A stretch of 64,000 nt of DNA from Adiantum capillus-veneris (GCA_014529385.2 CM043952.1:65954370-66018369); one strand, 5' to 3'. Positions 22,121 to 33,460 are shown, numbered from the stretch's first letter. Notes: a model not told the origin generated them from the letters alone. Translations and numbers: made by a program.

Positions 22121-22717
22121 CTGAACAAAAGTTTGACTGCTCAAATATAAGTGTCAGAAATACAGAGCAAATTAAAACACCTTCTATCACATACGACCTT
22201 GATACTCTCACAAGGCCTAGATTCCACTTTTCCATCATCTTTTATGCTTCAGCTTAATGACTTACTTGTTGTGCTTGCAATCAAACATAAATCACTAATA
22301 CTGTCAGGCTGTAATAAAAGGTTTCTTTGCACACTATTGAACTTCTGCACAAGACCATCATTGTGCATGCATTATCATACACATTAGCATTTCTGCTGGA
22401 CGATAAACAAAAAATTGGTTGTTGGCACACTATATATGCTACAGTTTCTTCCAAAGTAGGCAATGTGCACCATCTTTGGAAGCATCATGATGGGCAAGAT
22501 AAGATGCATAGGATGGTGCACACAACCATTCAAGTTTAATGGCATGACACATTGTTAAGTGCATTTTTAAGGCCCCGTTTTTTTGTAACTTTGTACATCT
22601 TGGCATGATGTGGAGTGACACGAGTGTGTGGGCTAGCTTCTTTTGGTCTTTTTACCTTGCTGATGTACATACGAGACAAGTAGCACCTTTCATTGATTAG
22701 TGGCAAATAATACTTAC

Positions 22718-22995
22718 ATAAACAGCATCCACTAATCCAATGACATCACCATTCAAAGTTTCTAGCTTTGTCGCCCCACTCGGCAAGCTATCCTCAATGA
22801 GAAATGGTTCATTTCCTTTCTTCTTAAACTTAGGGGTAAGCTATTTCAAGGAGTAGACAGGCACCTAGTCACCTCTCTTAAACTCCTTGGTTATCAGTTC
22901 GGAATCAAAGAACTATTTTTGTTTGCATTTTCTGGTGTAGCTATGGGCAACAGTGGCAAGGCGTTGGTCAACTAACTTTTCTAGTTCCCCGCACC
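22718..22995 (-). pseudogene. Ty3 integrase C-terminal remnant
   Basis: Minus-strand translation gives ELEKLVDQRLATVAHSYTRK, then KEFKRGD, LTPKFKKKGNEPFLIEDSLP and SGATKLETLNGD. This is the typical post-core segment of plant Ty3 integrases (GPF-I...SGAVKL-TLDG). Three in-frame stops are all TAG. It resembles non-chromovirus (Tat/Athila-like) integrases rather than families B or C. No LTR or other pol part was found next to it. Confidence 0.65.
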
Positions 22996-24300
22996 GATCT
23001 GATAACCCATGTCCAATCCACTCAAGTTAGCTTGCAACTTGAAGAGTCGGTATTAACCAAGTTAAACAAAGTATCAAAAAGTCGAACATTCTGGGTCCGA
23101 ATCTCCCTCTCCCTCTTTTCTTGATGTTGAACTCTCACCTTACTTTCTCTACGAATAGTCTTGTCGCAAAAGCATGTTCACACCACTTTTGCACGCAGTT
23201 GTGCATCAAATCAAATTTGAGAATCTTCAACACTTGCTAGATCCAGTTAAAAGGGAAACACGCCGTCAAGAAGGCCACGGTATGCCCGAGAAGGCACAGA
23301 GCCTGTTACTATGAGAGTTCGTGGCTTAAATGATCACACACACAACCTATTCAGTAGAAATGAAGAAAAGTTCTGCTATGAAAGCTAAACTCATACACAA
23401 GCATACAATCAATTCAAAACTCATGTGTCTTTCATGATTTCATGAAGCCTCAATGCCAATTGCATAGATACAGCACTAGTTTGTCCTATGAAAAACCTTA
23501 ACTTTCTCTCTAACTTCTTCGTCAAGATGATTTCATGAAAGCTCAAGCACTTCCATAGTCAAGCCCACTAATGAGAGAGAAACATAATTGGCACCCTCAC
23601 ACACTCGAGACCAAACGAGCGTAACATAGAGAAACTTTGCATATCCTCTCTCAAAGAGGGTGAAAGTGTCGATATTCAGCCATAAGCAAGCACCCCCGGT
23701 GCTTAACATTATGGCCCATGACTGATGTGGCATTTTGAGCCATACTTTGATCCAAGATCCAAATGGGTGATTTTTGTCATTTCATTACATTTTGTGGCCA
23801 TTTTGCACCCAAAAATCCCATTTTAAGCACGAAAAGCCCAAAAGAGCTACATTTGTGAAAAAAATTGCTTAAGCTTAAATTTCTTTCCAAACCTCACTTT
23901 TCCACTAGTCATGATCTCTAGACACAACTTAGATAGCCATGCATGCAAACTACTATTTTGGACAGTAATCATCTGCATGGAACTTTCTAGGCGAGACAAG
24001 TGTGTCACCACCATGCACTTGACATATTCACATTCTAAAAGCCTGAAAAGCAGTATACAAAATGAGAAAAAAACAGGCAGCCACAGTTAAGGCCATGGCC
24101 CCTCAATAAGGTATGTACATGACAATAGTTGTAGCAACTGTTTTCACAAACATCACACTATGTACGTTATACGGTTCGCTCCCATAAATCATTAGGCACA
24201 TAAAGTTAGATAAAGCTTGCATTTCACATTATGTCCGTGCCACGCCACTACACCCACCCTCCCTAAACCCTCATATCCTCCAGGATGTGCTAATATCTTT
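22996..24300. other. Intron 1 stretch without recognised features
   Basis: I see no coding homology, LTR ends, primer-binding sites or tandem repeats here. Short A/T-rich and CACA-rich segments occur. The region ends at the left edge of the 4,684-bp duplication. Confidence 0.5.
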
Positions 24301-24329
24301 AATGTTCATCCTAAGCGATTTGTCCATAA

Positions 24330-24520
24330 TGTAATGTGCAACGGAAGGGATATATGGTGATAACTTAGAATGAGTGCTCAATGCACACACAAGGTTTTTT
24401 TGACTTTCATGAGAGATGTGCAATAGACTAGAGAGAGAAGAGAAAATGATATTGTGAGTGAAGGTTCTGTGAATGATAGAGAGAGAAAGAAGACTAACAC
24501 CGGATGGGGTCCCAAAGCCC
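24330..24520 (-). repeat. Family E LTR remnant (left part, split by A2)
   Basis: The plus strand starts TGTAATGTGCAACGG and later reads GGATGGGGTCCCAAAGCCC, matching the minus-strand LTR at 32230 (TGATGGGGTCCCAACC) and the plus-strand LTR near 44005. The A2 array is inserted after AGCCC (24516-24520). The LTR seems to continue after the second AGCCC at 29137. Confidence 0.6.
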
Positions 24521-25707
24521 TGTCACGTGCACATCTAACCCTATGTGTACGTGGACAAGCTACTTCATGACATGGGTTCAGTTTAGTTCAATCAGCCTAG
24601 ATTAGGAAGTGTTCTGGAAATTTTGTGAGTCTATTCGCAGACCGTGCATATCCGGACACTTAGAGTAGATGCATATCCTCTGGATGCACACAGCATGATA
24701 ATCAGATTTCACTTAGAACCCATCCGGAGCATTTTTACAGTGCATAGACTTATTTTCCCTATTTTAGCCAATTTTCACTTATTATTTTTAAGTGACTTTG
24801 GTTGGGAACTAGGTAGGGCAATTTTAGCAAGCAAGTATAAAAGTAAAGCTAGTGCTAGCACTTTCTGGCAGAAGAGGCCGTAGGTACCAGACATCCAACA
24901 GGCACCTTCTCAGCAAGACCCTCCCGGCATGTCAACCTAGCGTTTTTGCAACAGCAAGGCCTACCGCTTTTCACCCATCATCAGCCCTGGCGTTTTTGCA
25001 TTGCAGATCAGCCCCGGCATTAGCTGACGCAGCAGATCCATAGAGTTTTTGCAGCAGCACGAAATTCAGCCCTAGCGTTTTTGGATCAGCAGGACAAATC
25101 AGCGTTTTGCAGATTCTCCGCGACAAGACCACAAGTTGCACAAACGTTTTCAGTTTTCAGCAGTCAGACAACGCAGTACCCATCCCGAACCTCGCAGATC
25201 TCACCTTCATGCAGCAAATCCTCGCCGCACGGTCAGAACCATTGAAGTTTGCAGTTTCAGCCCGGAAAACGCAGATTTCAGCATCTACGTTATCAGTGCG
25301 TCGTCGCCGGATCGTCGTCACCGACATAGAGGCATAATTCAGCAGATAAAGATTTGCAGATTTCAGCCCTTAGCGTTTTCAGATTTCAGCCCGTCTCGTC
25401 GTCATTGACATCGTCGGCAAGTCCATCGCATTGTAGAGATTGTGCAATTAGATAGTAGACCACTCTCGCCATAGAGAGTGGGGCCTTCGGAGGAGGGTTT
25501 TGACAACATTCTGGTGTCGTATTCTTCTCTCTCTATCTCTCAGTCTCATGCACCTTCATTCACAGTGTCATTCACTTTGTTTGTGACATTTGCACTCTCT
25601 CACTAAAGGAACGGAAGGCTCTCCCTTCCGTAAGTAAAAGGAACCCTAGAGCACAGTTCGAAGCACTCATCTTGAGCAAAGTTCAACATTCACATTCGTT
25701 GCTTAAA
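24521..25707 (+). repeat. A2 first LTR (complete)
   Basis: It starts TGTCACGTGCACATC. A TATA-like GTATAAAAG lies near 24834. AGCGTTTT and TTTCAGCC motifs follow at 24935-25390. The hairpins CCACTCTC..GAGAGTGG (25459-25480) and ACGGAAGG..CCTTCCGT (about 25611-25631) come next. The end is degraded (TTGCTTAAA instead of CTGCACCTTACA). Confidence 0.85.
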
Positions 25708-26259
25708 TTGCTATCATAGCTTTGGCAATGTTCTGTATCACTCAAGGAAAGAACCACAAGAGCCACAAATTTTTTTTTGCTTGTTGCAGTCGTACGTAAC
25801 TCAAGTCCACTTGCGGGTGTCGATTCCTAATCGTGTTTTTGAAGAGTGACAAGAAACCCAAGAAAGAAGGGCTTGTCCAACCTCCCCTTGTTCCTTTTTT
25901 CACTCATTGAGAGCAAACCATGCACTTAGCGGCCGGCCAATCGACGTGAGGTGGGAAAAAGCAACCTTGGTGTGAGCGCAAGGCCGCCAAGGGGTGCGTC
26001 GGCGGAAAAGAGTAGAGCTCAGGTAAGAGAAGATCCTTCTCTAACACAGATTGCAAGCTACAAAAGAATCTCAAGACTCTCAAGAACCCAAGAACCTCAA
26101 GACCTCAAGAACCTCAAGAACTCAAGAACCCAAGCAACAGGACCCAGAAGAACCCAAGTTCCTTGTGAACTTAAGAATCCACGACTTCAGTGTATGGTCA
26201 TTACCCGAATCGGAATGGATACTTCTCGTGGAAGTGATGAGCATGGCAGTGGCGAAGAA
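25708..26259 (+). pseudogene. A2 first leader and gag start
   Basis: The primer-binding site is degraded (25709-25720, TGCTATCATAGC). The leader contains the AAGAACC-rich stretch at about 26085-26160. Gag begins at ATG 26194 (MVITRIGMDTSRGSDEHGSG) and is cut after 66 bp at the junction with the next LTR. The resulting hybrid frame reads on into LTR sequence (KLLHDMGSVQFSQPR). Confidence 0.8.
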
Positions 26260-27428
26260 GACAAGCTGCTTCATGACATGGGTTCAGTTCAATTCAGTCA
26301 ACCTAGATTAGGAAGTGTTCTAGCACTTTGGTGAGTCTGTTCGCAAATCGTGCATGTCCAGACACTTCTGAGTAGATGCATATCCTCTGGTTGCACACAG
26401 CATGATCATCAGATTTCACTCAGAACCCATCAGGAGCATTTTACAGTGCATAAACCTATTTTCCCTATTTTAGCCAATTTTCGCTTATTATTTTTAAGTG
26501 ACTTTTGTTGGGAACTAGGTAGGGCAATTTAAGCAAGCAAGTATATATGTGAAGCTAGCACTAGCACTTTCTGGGAGAAGAGGCAACAGGGACCAGACAT
26601 CCAACAGGCACCTTCTCAGCAAGATCCCCCCCCCGGCATGTCAACCTAGCGTTTTTGCAACAGTAAGGACTAGCGTTTTTCAGCCATCATCAGTCCTAGC
26701 ATTTTTCCATTGCAGATCAGCCCCGGCATTAGCAGACACAGCAGATCCATAGAGTTTTTGCAGCAAAAGGAAATTCAGCCCTAGCGTTTTTGGATCAGCA
26801 GGACAAATCAGCGTTTTGCAGATTCTCCGCGACAAGACCACCAGTTGCACCAGCGTTTTCAGTTTTCAGCAGTCAGACATAGCAGTACAAGTCCCAAACC
26901 TCGCAGATCTCACCTTCCTGCAGCAGATCCTCGTCGCACAGTCAGATCCATCGAAGTTTGCAGTTTCAGCCCGGAAAACGCAGATTTCAGCAGCTGCGTT
27001 TTCAGTGTGTCGTCATCGCACCGTCGTCACCGACAAAGAGTCAGAATTCAACACATAAAGATTTGCACATTTCAGCCCTTGGCATTTTCAGATTTCAGCC
27101 CGTGTCCTCGTCCTCATCGTCATCGACATCGTCCACAAGTCCATCGCATTGTAGAGATTGTGTAGTCAATAGTAGACCGCTCTCGCCATAGAGAGTGGGG
27201 CCTTCGGAGGAGGGTTTTGACAACATTCTGGTGTCGTATTCTTCTCTCGCTATCTCTCAGTCTCAAGCACCTTCATTCACAGTGTCATTCACTTTGTTTG
27301 TGATCATTTGCACTCTCTCACTGGAGGAACGGAAGGCTCTCCCTTCCGTAAGTAAAAGGAACCCTTGAGCACAATTCGGAGCACTCATCTTGAGCAAAGT
27401 TCAGCATTCACATCCGCTGCACCTTACA
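26260..27428 (+). repeat. A2 second LTR (lacks first 33 bp)
   Basis: It begins at GACAAGCTGCTTCATG and ends CTGCACCTTACA. It keeps the TATA-like GTATATATG (near 26542), a C8 run near 26627, the GCGTTTT motifs and both hairpins. It is directly followed by an intact primer-binding site at 27430-27441. Confidence 0.88.
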
Positions 27429-27962
27429 TTGGTATCAGAGCTTTGCCAGTGTTCTGTGTCACTCAAGGAAAGAACCACGAGAACCACATAATTTTTTTTG
27501 CTTGTTGCGGTCGCACGTAACCCAAGTCCACTTGGACGTGTCGATTCCTAATCGTGTTTTTAAAGAGTGATAAGAAACCCAAGAAAGAAAGGCTTGTCCA
27601 GCTTCCCCTTGTTCCTTTTTCACTCATTGAGAGCGGACCAAGCATTTAGCGGCCGGCCAATCGATGTGAGGTGGGAAAAAGCAACCTTGGTGTAAGCGCA
27701 AGGCCGCCAAGGGGTGCACCCGCGGAAAAGAGTAGAGCTCAAGTAAGAAAAGATCCTTCTCTAACACAGAATGCAAGCTACAGAACAACCTCAAGACCCT
27801 CAAGAACCCAAGAACCTCAAGAACTCAAGAACCCAAGACCCAAGACCCACAAGAACCCAAGTTCCTCGTGAAGTTAAGAACCCACGACTTCAGTATATGG
27901 TCATTACCCAAAGCGGAATGGATACTTCGCATGGAGGTGATGAGCATGGCAATGGTGAAGAA
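27429..27962 (+). pseudogene. A2 second leader and gag start
   Basis: It has an intact primer-binding site TGGTATCAGAGC (27430-27441), the conserved leader, and gag ATG at 27898 (MVITQSGMDTSHGGDEHG). Gag is cut at exactly the same position as in the first unit. Confidence 0.85.
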
Positions 27963-29136
27963 GACAAGCTACTTCATGACATGGGTTCAGTTCAGTTCAG
28001 CCAGCCTAGATTAGGAAGTGTTCTGCACTTTTGTGACACTGTTCGCAGACCGTGCATGTCTAGACACTTAGAGTAGATGCATATCCTCTGGTTGCACACA
28101 GCATGATCATCATATTTCACTCAGAACCCATCAGGAGCATTTTTACAGTGCATAGACCTATTTTCCTTATTTTAGCCGATTCACACTCATTATTTTTAAG
28201 TGACTTTTGTTGGGAACTAGGTAGGGCAATTTTAGCAAGCAAGTATATATATAAAGCTAGCGCTAGCACTTTCTGGCAGAAGAGGCAGCACGGACCAGAC
28301 ATCCAACAGGCACCTTCTCAGCAAGACACCCCCCCCCCCGGGCATGTCAACCTAGCGTTTTTGCAACAACAAGGCCTAGCGTTTCTTAGCCATCATCAGT
28401 CCTAGCGTTTTTGCATTGCAGATCAGCCCCGGCATTAGCGGACGAAGCAGATCCATAGAGTTTTTGCAGCAACACGAAATTCAGCCCTAGAGTTTTTGGA
28501 TCAGCAAGACAAATCAGCGTTTTGCAGATTCTCCGCGACAAGACCACAAGTTGCACCAGAGTTTTCAGTTTTCAGCAGTCAGACAACCGGTACAAGTCCC
28601 GAACCTCGCAGATCTCACCTTCCCGCAGCAGATCCTCCACGCACAGTCAGATCCATCCAAGTTTGCAGTTTCAGCCCGGAAAACGCAGATTTCAGCATCT
28701 ATGTTTTCAGTGCGTCATCGTCGCATCGCCGTCACCGATATAGAGTCAAAATTCAACAGATAAAGATTTGCAGATTTCAGCCCTTAGCGTTTTCAGATTT
28801 CAGCCCGTCTCGTCGTCGTCCTCATCGTCGTTGACATCGTCGGCAAGTCCATCGCATTGTAGAGATTGTGCAATCAATAGTAGACCGCTCTCGCCATAGA
28901 AAGTGGGGCCTTCGGACAAGGGTTTTGACAACATTCTGGTGTCGTATTCTTCTCTCTCTATCTCTCAATCTCATGCACCTTCATTCATAGTGTCATTCAC
29001 TTTGTTTGTGATCATTTGCACTCTCTCACTAAAGGAACGGAAGGCTCTCCCTTCCGTAAGTAAAAGGAACCCTTGAGCACAATTCGGAGCACTCATCTTG
29101 AGCAAAGTTCAACATTCACATCCGCTACACCTTACA
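27963..29136 (+). repeat. A2 third LTR (lacks first 33 bp)
   Basis: It begins GACAAGCTACTTCATG and ends CTACACCTTACA at 29136, followed by the duplicated AGCCC. It has a TATA box GTATATATATAAAG near 28243 and a C-run near 28327. In the second copy of the duplication this LTR is cut at 61398. Confidence 0.88.
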
Positions 29137-29141
29137 AGCCC

Positions 29142-29540
29142 CCTCCACCTTCTCTATCACTAGCAGGATCTTGCAGTAGATGCTTGGATCTGCAAGGCTA
29201 AGGGCTGGAAATGCAAAACGCCAGTGAATCTAGGACTGGATCGACACACTGACGAGGTTATGGGCTGATCTGCTATGTCTGATGTTGAGGGTGCTGATGA
29301 TGACGATGGAAATGGCCTGAAATCTCACAACGCTGGCTGGTCTACTCTGTGCGGTCTAGAAACTGGTAACGCTAGGGTTGATCTAGTATTGCGGGACGGA
29401 TCTGCTACTATAAGCTGATGCTGGGCAAAAACACTAGGGGTTGTTGGAGGTGATGGTGGAAACGCTAGACATGCTGGAGGAATGGAAACACTAGGCATGT
29501 TATTGGCATCTCTCTAGATTCATTCAGTCGGTCCCAGTTT
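29142..29540 (-). repeat. Probable remainder of the family E LTR
   Basis: On the plus strand it is rich in GGCTGA, AAACGCTAG and GATCTGC, i.e. the GCGTTTT motif in minus orientation, like the interior of the minus-strand LTR at 32530-33080. It directly follows the right target duplication of A2. Its own far end was not located. Confidence 0.45.
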
Positions 29541-29830
29541 CTCCCAGGGATAGGTGTTAGGGAGTGAGGGTTGTTTTGTCAAAGTAACAGGGAACAGGCG
29601 GAACGGGGCCCTCCCGTTCCCGGAACACGATGCCAAGCCGGGACTTCATCAGAACGAAAACAAAAAAGGAACACCGCTCTCTTCCCAGCATAACTGGAAC
29701 GGCAGCCAGATTGGCAGCATCCGGAACGCTCAAGTTTGAAAACATGGCTGTGTGGGGCAGCTCTTTTGAACTTTTTTGGATGGCGTGTCCTTCCCATTGT
29801 CAAGTGCAACGGAAGTGTTTAAGGATTTAG
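29541..29830. mobile_element. GGAACG-rich fragment related to the 34.5-kb MITE
   Basis: AGTAACAGGGAACAGGCGG near 29584 and several GGAACG/CGTTCC words resemble the termini of the element at 34478-35212. A second terminus and a target duplication are not clear, so this may be a decayed or partial copy. Confidence 0.35.
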
Positions 29831-30276
29831 CTCCGATCTAGTACTCCGCACAAACACAAGGTTTAACTTCACTTGAAAGAGAAACTCAACTGAACACAAT
29901 GAAGAAGAGAGACGCATAGAGAGAGAAATTGCAAGGGACTTCCATTAGGGTCTAACCCGTAGGGGTCATGCCACATCACCAACTTGTAGCAAGCAGCCTC
30001 GCAATTCCAAATAGGTTTTCCAGCACCAAGCACGCATATTTTTTCTGCAGATTCCGACGTGGAAATTAGAGCCAATTGTTTTTTTGCAGCCTCAAGTTGT
30101 AGATATAGCATATTGCTTTTAAGCTTGCTTTTGGGCAAAAGCCCTATAAACATGTGGCCAAAGTGCCCGTTGTAAGTTAGATAATGTTAGTGGGCTCACA
30201 GAGCGATTGTACATACAGTTCTAAAAACAAAATACCACCAAGGGCACCTATTCGGGGGGCCTTCGGGGGGCCGGCA
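29831..30276. other. Intron 1 stretch without recognised features
   Basis: No homology to the other elements was seen. A G-rich palindromic patch (GGGGGGCCTTCGGGGGGCC, 30255-30273) lies just before the next LTR. Confidence 0.4.
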
Positions 30277-30396
30277 TGTTAGAGTTAAAGCATCTCAAGT
30301 GAACAGCCCAATGTGATCCAACATTTATTTTGGCTTTAGGTATTTATATTACTTATTTGTCAAGGTTTTGGGTAGGGCAATTTTCCAAGGCTAGTA
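30277..30396 (+). repeat. Family D LTR remnant (D4) split by B3
   Basis: It starts TGTTAGAGTTAAAGCATCTC and matches the D LTRs at 50113, 52089 and 52583. It is interrupted at the TATA box: TAGTA (30392-30396) is followed by B3, and TAGTATATAAGGAACAC resumes at 32109. The D-like sequence after B3 extends only to about 32126; the following 100 bp up to 32229 are unassigned. Confidence 0.8.
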
Positions 30397-31562
30397 TGTC
30401 ACAAACTGCTGACGTGTGAAGCCACCGAAGAATAGAGCCAACCTGCAGATCCCGGTCGAGGGGCCTAAACCCTAAGTGAAGAAGCAAAAGCAGAAGAAGA
30501 AGTTTTACCAACTTGCAAAGTCTTGCCAAAAGGCCTATTTTTTAAGAGAAGTTCCCGCCAACTTATGGGATCCCCTTCAATGGGGCCCAAGTGACCTAAA
30601 GATGTTAAAATAAAGCGGGACCAACACACACACACACACAAGCTTATTTGCGTAGAAATTGATGACGTGGCAGCAGTACAGATTTCCGATGTCGAGATTG
30701 CTTTTAAGTTTGAATTTTGTTTGAGAACTTGTTTGGTGAGATTGGTGATTTTACTCCCGGGTGGAGAAGTGAGAAATGTTGTTTTGGTTGTTTGAACCTC
30801 GGACCGAAACAGACGGGATGTCTGTTGGGGAGTGTTTCGTTGTATGCTTGAACCTCCAAGCGACGCAGGCTGCGGTCTAGGGAGCGTTTGGTAGTACCAG
30901 TCCTCTGAACTCATAGCCCGAACCTTTTTAGGTTATTTGCGGGGGGAGTGACGAGGTAGTCGTTGAGTAGCTTCATACCACAAACTGTTTGTCTTGGGGG
31001 AGTGCTCAGCGACGTTGTTCGTTGCGTCTTGTAACATGCATATGTGAGAATTTGTGTTGCATTGTGATGTGACAACCACTGAATATTCCTTATTGGATGA
31101 GATACTTCTGGGAAGTCAACAACCAAGGCTATCAAGAGTTCCGATCTAGAATGAGACTCCTTATTGGATGAGACTCTTCTGGGAAGCCAACGACCCAGGC
31201 AATCAAGAGCTCCGACTTGGAATGAGAAGACTGATTGTCCCTCGGAATGACCCTACGAAATTTTTGAGCTAACTTGAGTTGTTTTGCAGATATGCTGTAA
31301 TTGCAAACAATTACTTTCTTTCAAGAAGGAGGGATATCACAAACTGCTGACGTGTCAAGCCACTAAAGAACGGAGCCAACCTGCAAATCCCGACCGAGGG
31401 GCCTAAACCCTAAGTGAAGAAGCAGAAGCAACACAAGAAGTTTTATCAACTTGCAAAGTCTTGCCGAGTGGCCTATTTTTAAAGAGAAGTTCTTGCCAAC
31501 TTATGGGACCCCGTCCGATGGGGCCCAAGTGACCTAGAGATGTTTAAATAAAGCAAAACCAA

Positions 31563-31597
<35 letters not shown>

Positions 31598-31952
31598 GCT
31601 TATTTGCGTAGAAATTGATGGCGTGGCAACATTACGGATTTCCAAATTTTGCATTGATTGCTGACGTGGCAACCTGTACGGATTTTCCCGTTTTGCGGGC
31701 TAACAACTTTTGGACAAGATGTTGTTGGAGCAGTTGCTTATGAGTTTACTGCTTTTCATGTAACTGCTTTTGAGGCCAAGGGCCTTTAAATATGTGCAAA
31801 GGGCTTAATCTCTGGCACGCTTCAGTGAGAAGGTGCAGAGCGCGAGTACTCGCATTGTATTGAGTTCAAGTAATTAAGGAATACCGAAAGGGGCGCCAAG
31901 GTTTGAGAGCAGTACTCTCTGGGATGGAATTCCGCCACTCCATGTCGTGTGT

Positions 31953-32036
<84 letters not shown>

Positions 32037-32108
32037 GTTGTTATTGAAGTGCTAAAAGTCTGTTCAATCTGTTCTTTTCTATTGGCACGCGGTGCCCGTC
32101 TCGTGACA
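30397..32108 (+). mobile_element. B3: internally deleted family B element with TSD
   Basis: It has a partial 5' LTR (30397 to about 30690, TGTCACAAACTGCTGACG), about 630 bp of 3' internal sequence, a polypurine tract and a full 3' LTR. The flanks are identical: TAGTA at 30392-30396 and 32109-32113. All genes are lost. The 3' internal part is also found at about 44980-45440. Confidence 0.88.
31335..32108 (+). repeat. B3 3' LTR and preceding polypurine tract
   Basis: The tract AAGAAGGAGGGA (31323-31334) precedes TATCACAAACTGCTGACG. The LTR has a (CA)n tract (31566-31593), a TTTAAATATG box near 31786, the shared GGAATACCGAAAGGGGC motif near 31880, and a 77-bp CT microsatellite (31954-32030). 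It ends GTCTCGTGACA. Confidence 0.88.
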
Positions 32109-32229
32109 TAGTATATAAGGAACACGAAGAAGAGGAAAAGAAGCTTGGCTTTACAAGCAAGATCCTTGGGCTGCGTTCTAAAATAGGCAAAATGGGTGTT
32201 GCACAGGTTGGCCGGGAGGATACTTACAG

Positions 32230-33460
32230 TGTAAGGTGCAGCCGAATTGAAATGGTGAAGATCTAGGTTTTACACTTCCACAAATCTTTTCGTTCTTTCC
32301 TTGGGTTAGTGATTGCTTTTAGCTTGAATGATGGTTCCTTTTTCTTTTCTTGAAGAGAGGGAGTGAGAGAGAGCGGTGGAGATGTGTAGAGGGAGAGAGA
32401 GAAAGAGAGCAAAGAGGAGAATGAGACCTGATGGGGTCCCAACCAACCCTCTCAAGGGGCCCCCACATTGTTGCCGATGTCGTATTTGCTTTTGATTGCA
32501 TAAATGGAATGTACACAAATGCAATACCACTCTATTGACTCAAATGGCCAATGTCCCCGCAGTAACTCCTCAAGTCGAGGCACCTCCGGGGCTGAGTTGA
32601 TGCACCTTTGGATCCTTCTCGATTTGGGATTGCGGATGGCCACCAAGGTCTAGATCTGGGGCTGAATTGTGCTCCCGATGTGAGAGGAATGAAGGGCTGA
32701 AAACTGGCTGCAAAAACGCAGATCTGGCATGCAAAACGCAGCAGATCTGTCTCGAGAAACATGGCCAAAAACACATCTGATGATGGAGAAGATGATGGAC
32801 AGCAAAGTGAGCACTCAATGAGGCGAGGGAATGGTTGGGAGAGGGCTCGATGTGCTGCCAAAAGCTCAATGGCTACCGATGGGCTAGCATTTGCAGATCT
32901 GGACAGTTTCCCACAAGTGGAAGGATTGAAATCTGAAAACACTAGGGCTGATCTGCAGGGAGAGGTGGTGATAGAGCTGAAATCTGAAAATGCTAGTTGA
33001 TCACTCCCAAAAATGCCACACTGATCTGGAACTAGAAACGCTAGGGCTGATCTAGAACTTATGCTTGCGCTCCCTTCACCGATGATCAAACGCTAGGTTG
33101 GATGCTCCCTTTATAGGTGAGGTTAACAGGTTAGAAACTTATTTAGGTTGAGGTAGGGCAAACTGTCCACCAACTAAATCATTAAATGATCTAAAATATA
33201 ACTTTTTGACCAAGGCTAAGTTTCGAGTGAAACTGTCGCACATCTGCTAATCCGAGAATCCAATTGACGCGGGGAATGGCTCGTCGGATTCCTCTAGCCT
33301 AAGACTGCATGCACGTCATGCCATATGCCCACCATAGTGTAACAACATCTGTCAAAACGTGTGTACAAACCATTTATGTAAGAGGATTCCAAAAATAGAA
33401 AATTGACTCTAGCAGTCGATGAGACATGTCCACGTGGCACATAGAGCCATATGACGTGAC
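32230..33460 (-). repeat. Family E-like LTR, minus orientation
   Basis: The plus strand starts TGTAAGGTGCAGCCG, the reverse of an LTR end. It shares with the E LTR at 43930-44316 the segments around GAATGATGGTTCCTTT, GGGTCCCAACCAACCCTC and GGAATGTACAC. On the minus strand a TATA-like CTATAAAGG lies near 33110, followed by GCGTTT motifs. The suggested minus-strand start TGTCACGTCATATGG at 33460 is tentative. No primer-binding site is next to it. Confidence 0.5.

Larger units (their letters stand above)
24301..28984 (+). repeat. Duplication copy 1 (DUP1), 4,684 bp
   Basis: The segment recurs at 56715-61398 in the same orientation with a constant offset of 32,414 bp and no indels. The only difference I noticed is A at 24341 versus G at 56755. 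Identity stops at 24300/56714 (T versus A) and at 28985/61399 (T versus G). It contains a family E LTR remnant and most of the A2 tandem array. The right end lies inside the third LTR, which continues normally to 29136 in this copy only. Confidence 0.95.
24521..29136 (+). mobile_element. A2: tandem family A LTR-leader array
   Basis: Three LTRs are separated by two leader/gag-start segments. Each leader stops 66-67 bp into gag (26259 and 27962) and joins directly to base 34 of the next LTR (GACAAGCT at 26260 and 27963, matching 24554), so a unit of about 1.7 kb is repeated. The whole array is flanked by a perfect 5-bp duplication AGCCC (24516-24520 and 29137-29141), showing that it integrated once at this site. 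No pol sequence is present. Confidence 0.88.

Noticed and set aside
24301-28984. Treating the duplication as two independent transposon insertions
   Set aside because: The shared block includes non-TE-specific flank on the left and ends inside an LTR on the right, with no second target duplication. That does not fit transposition.
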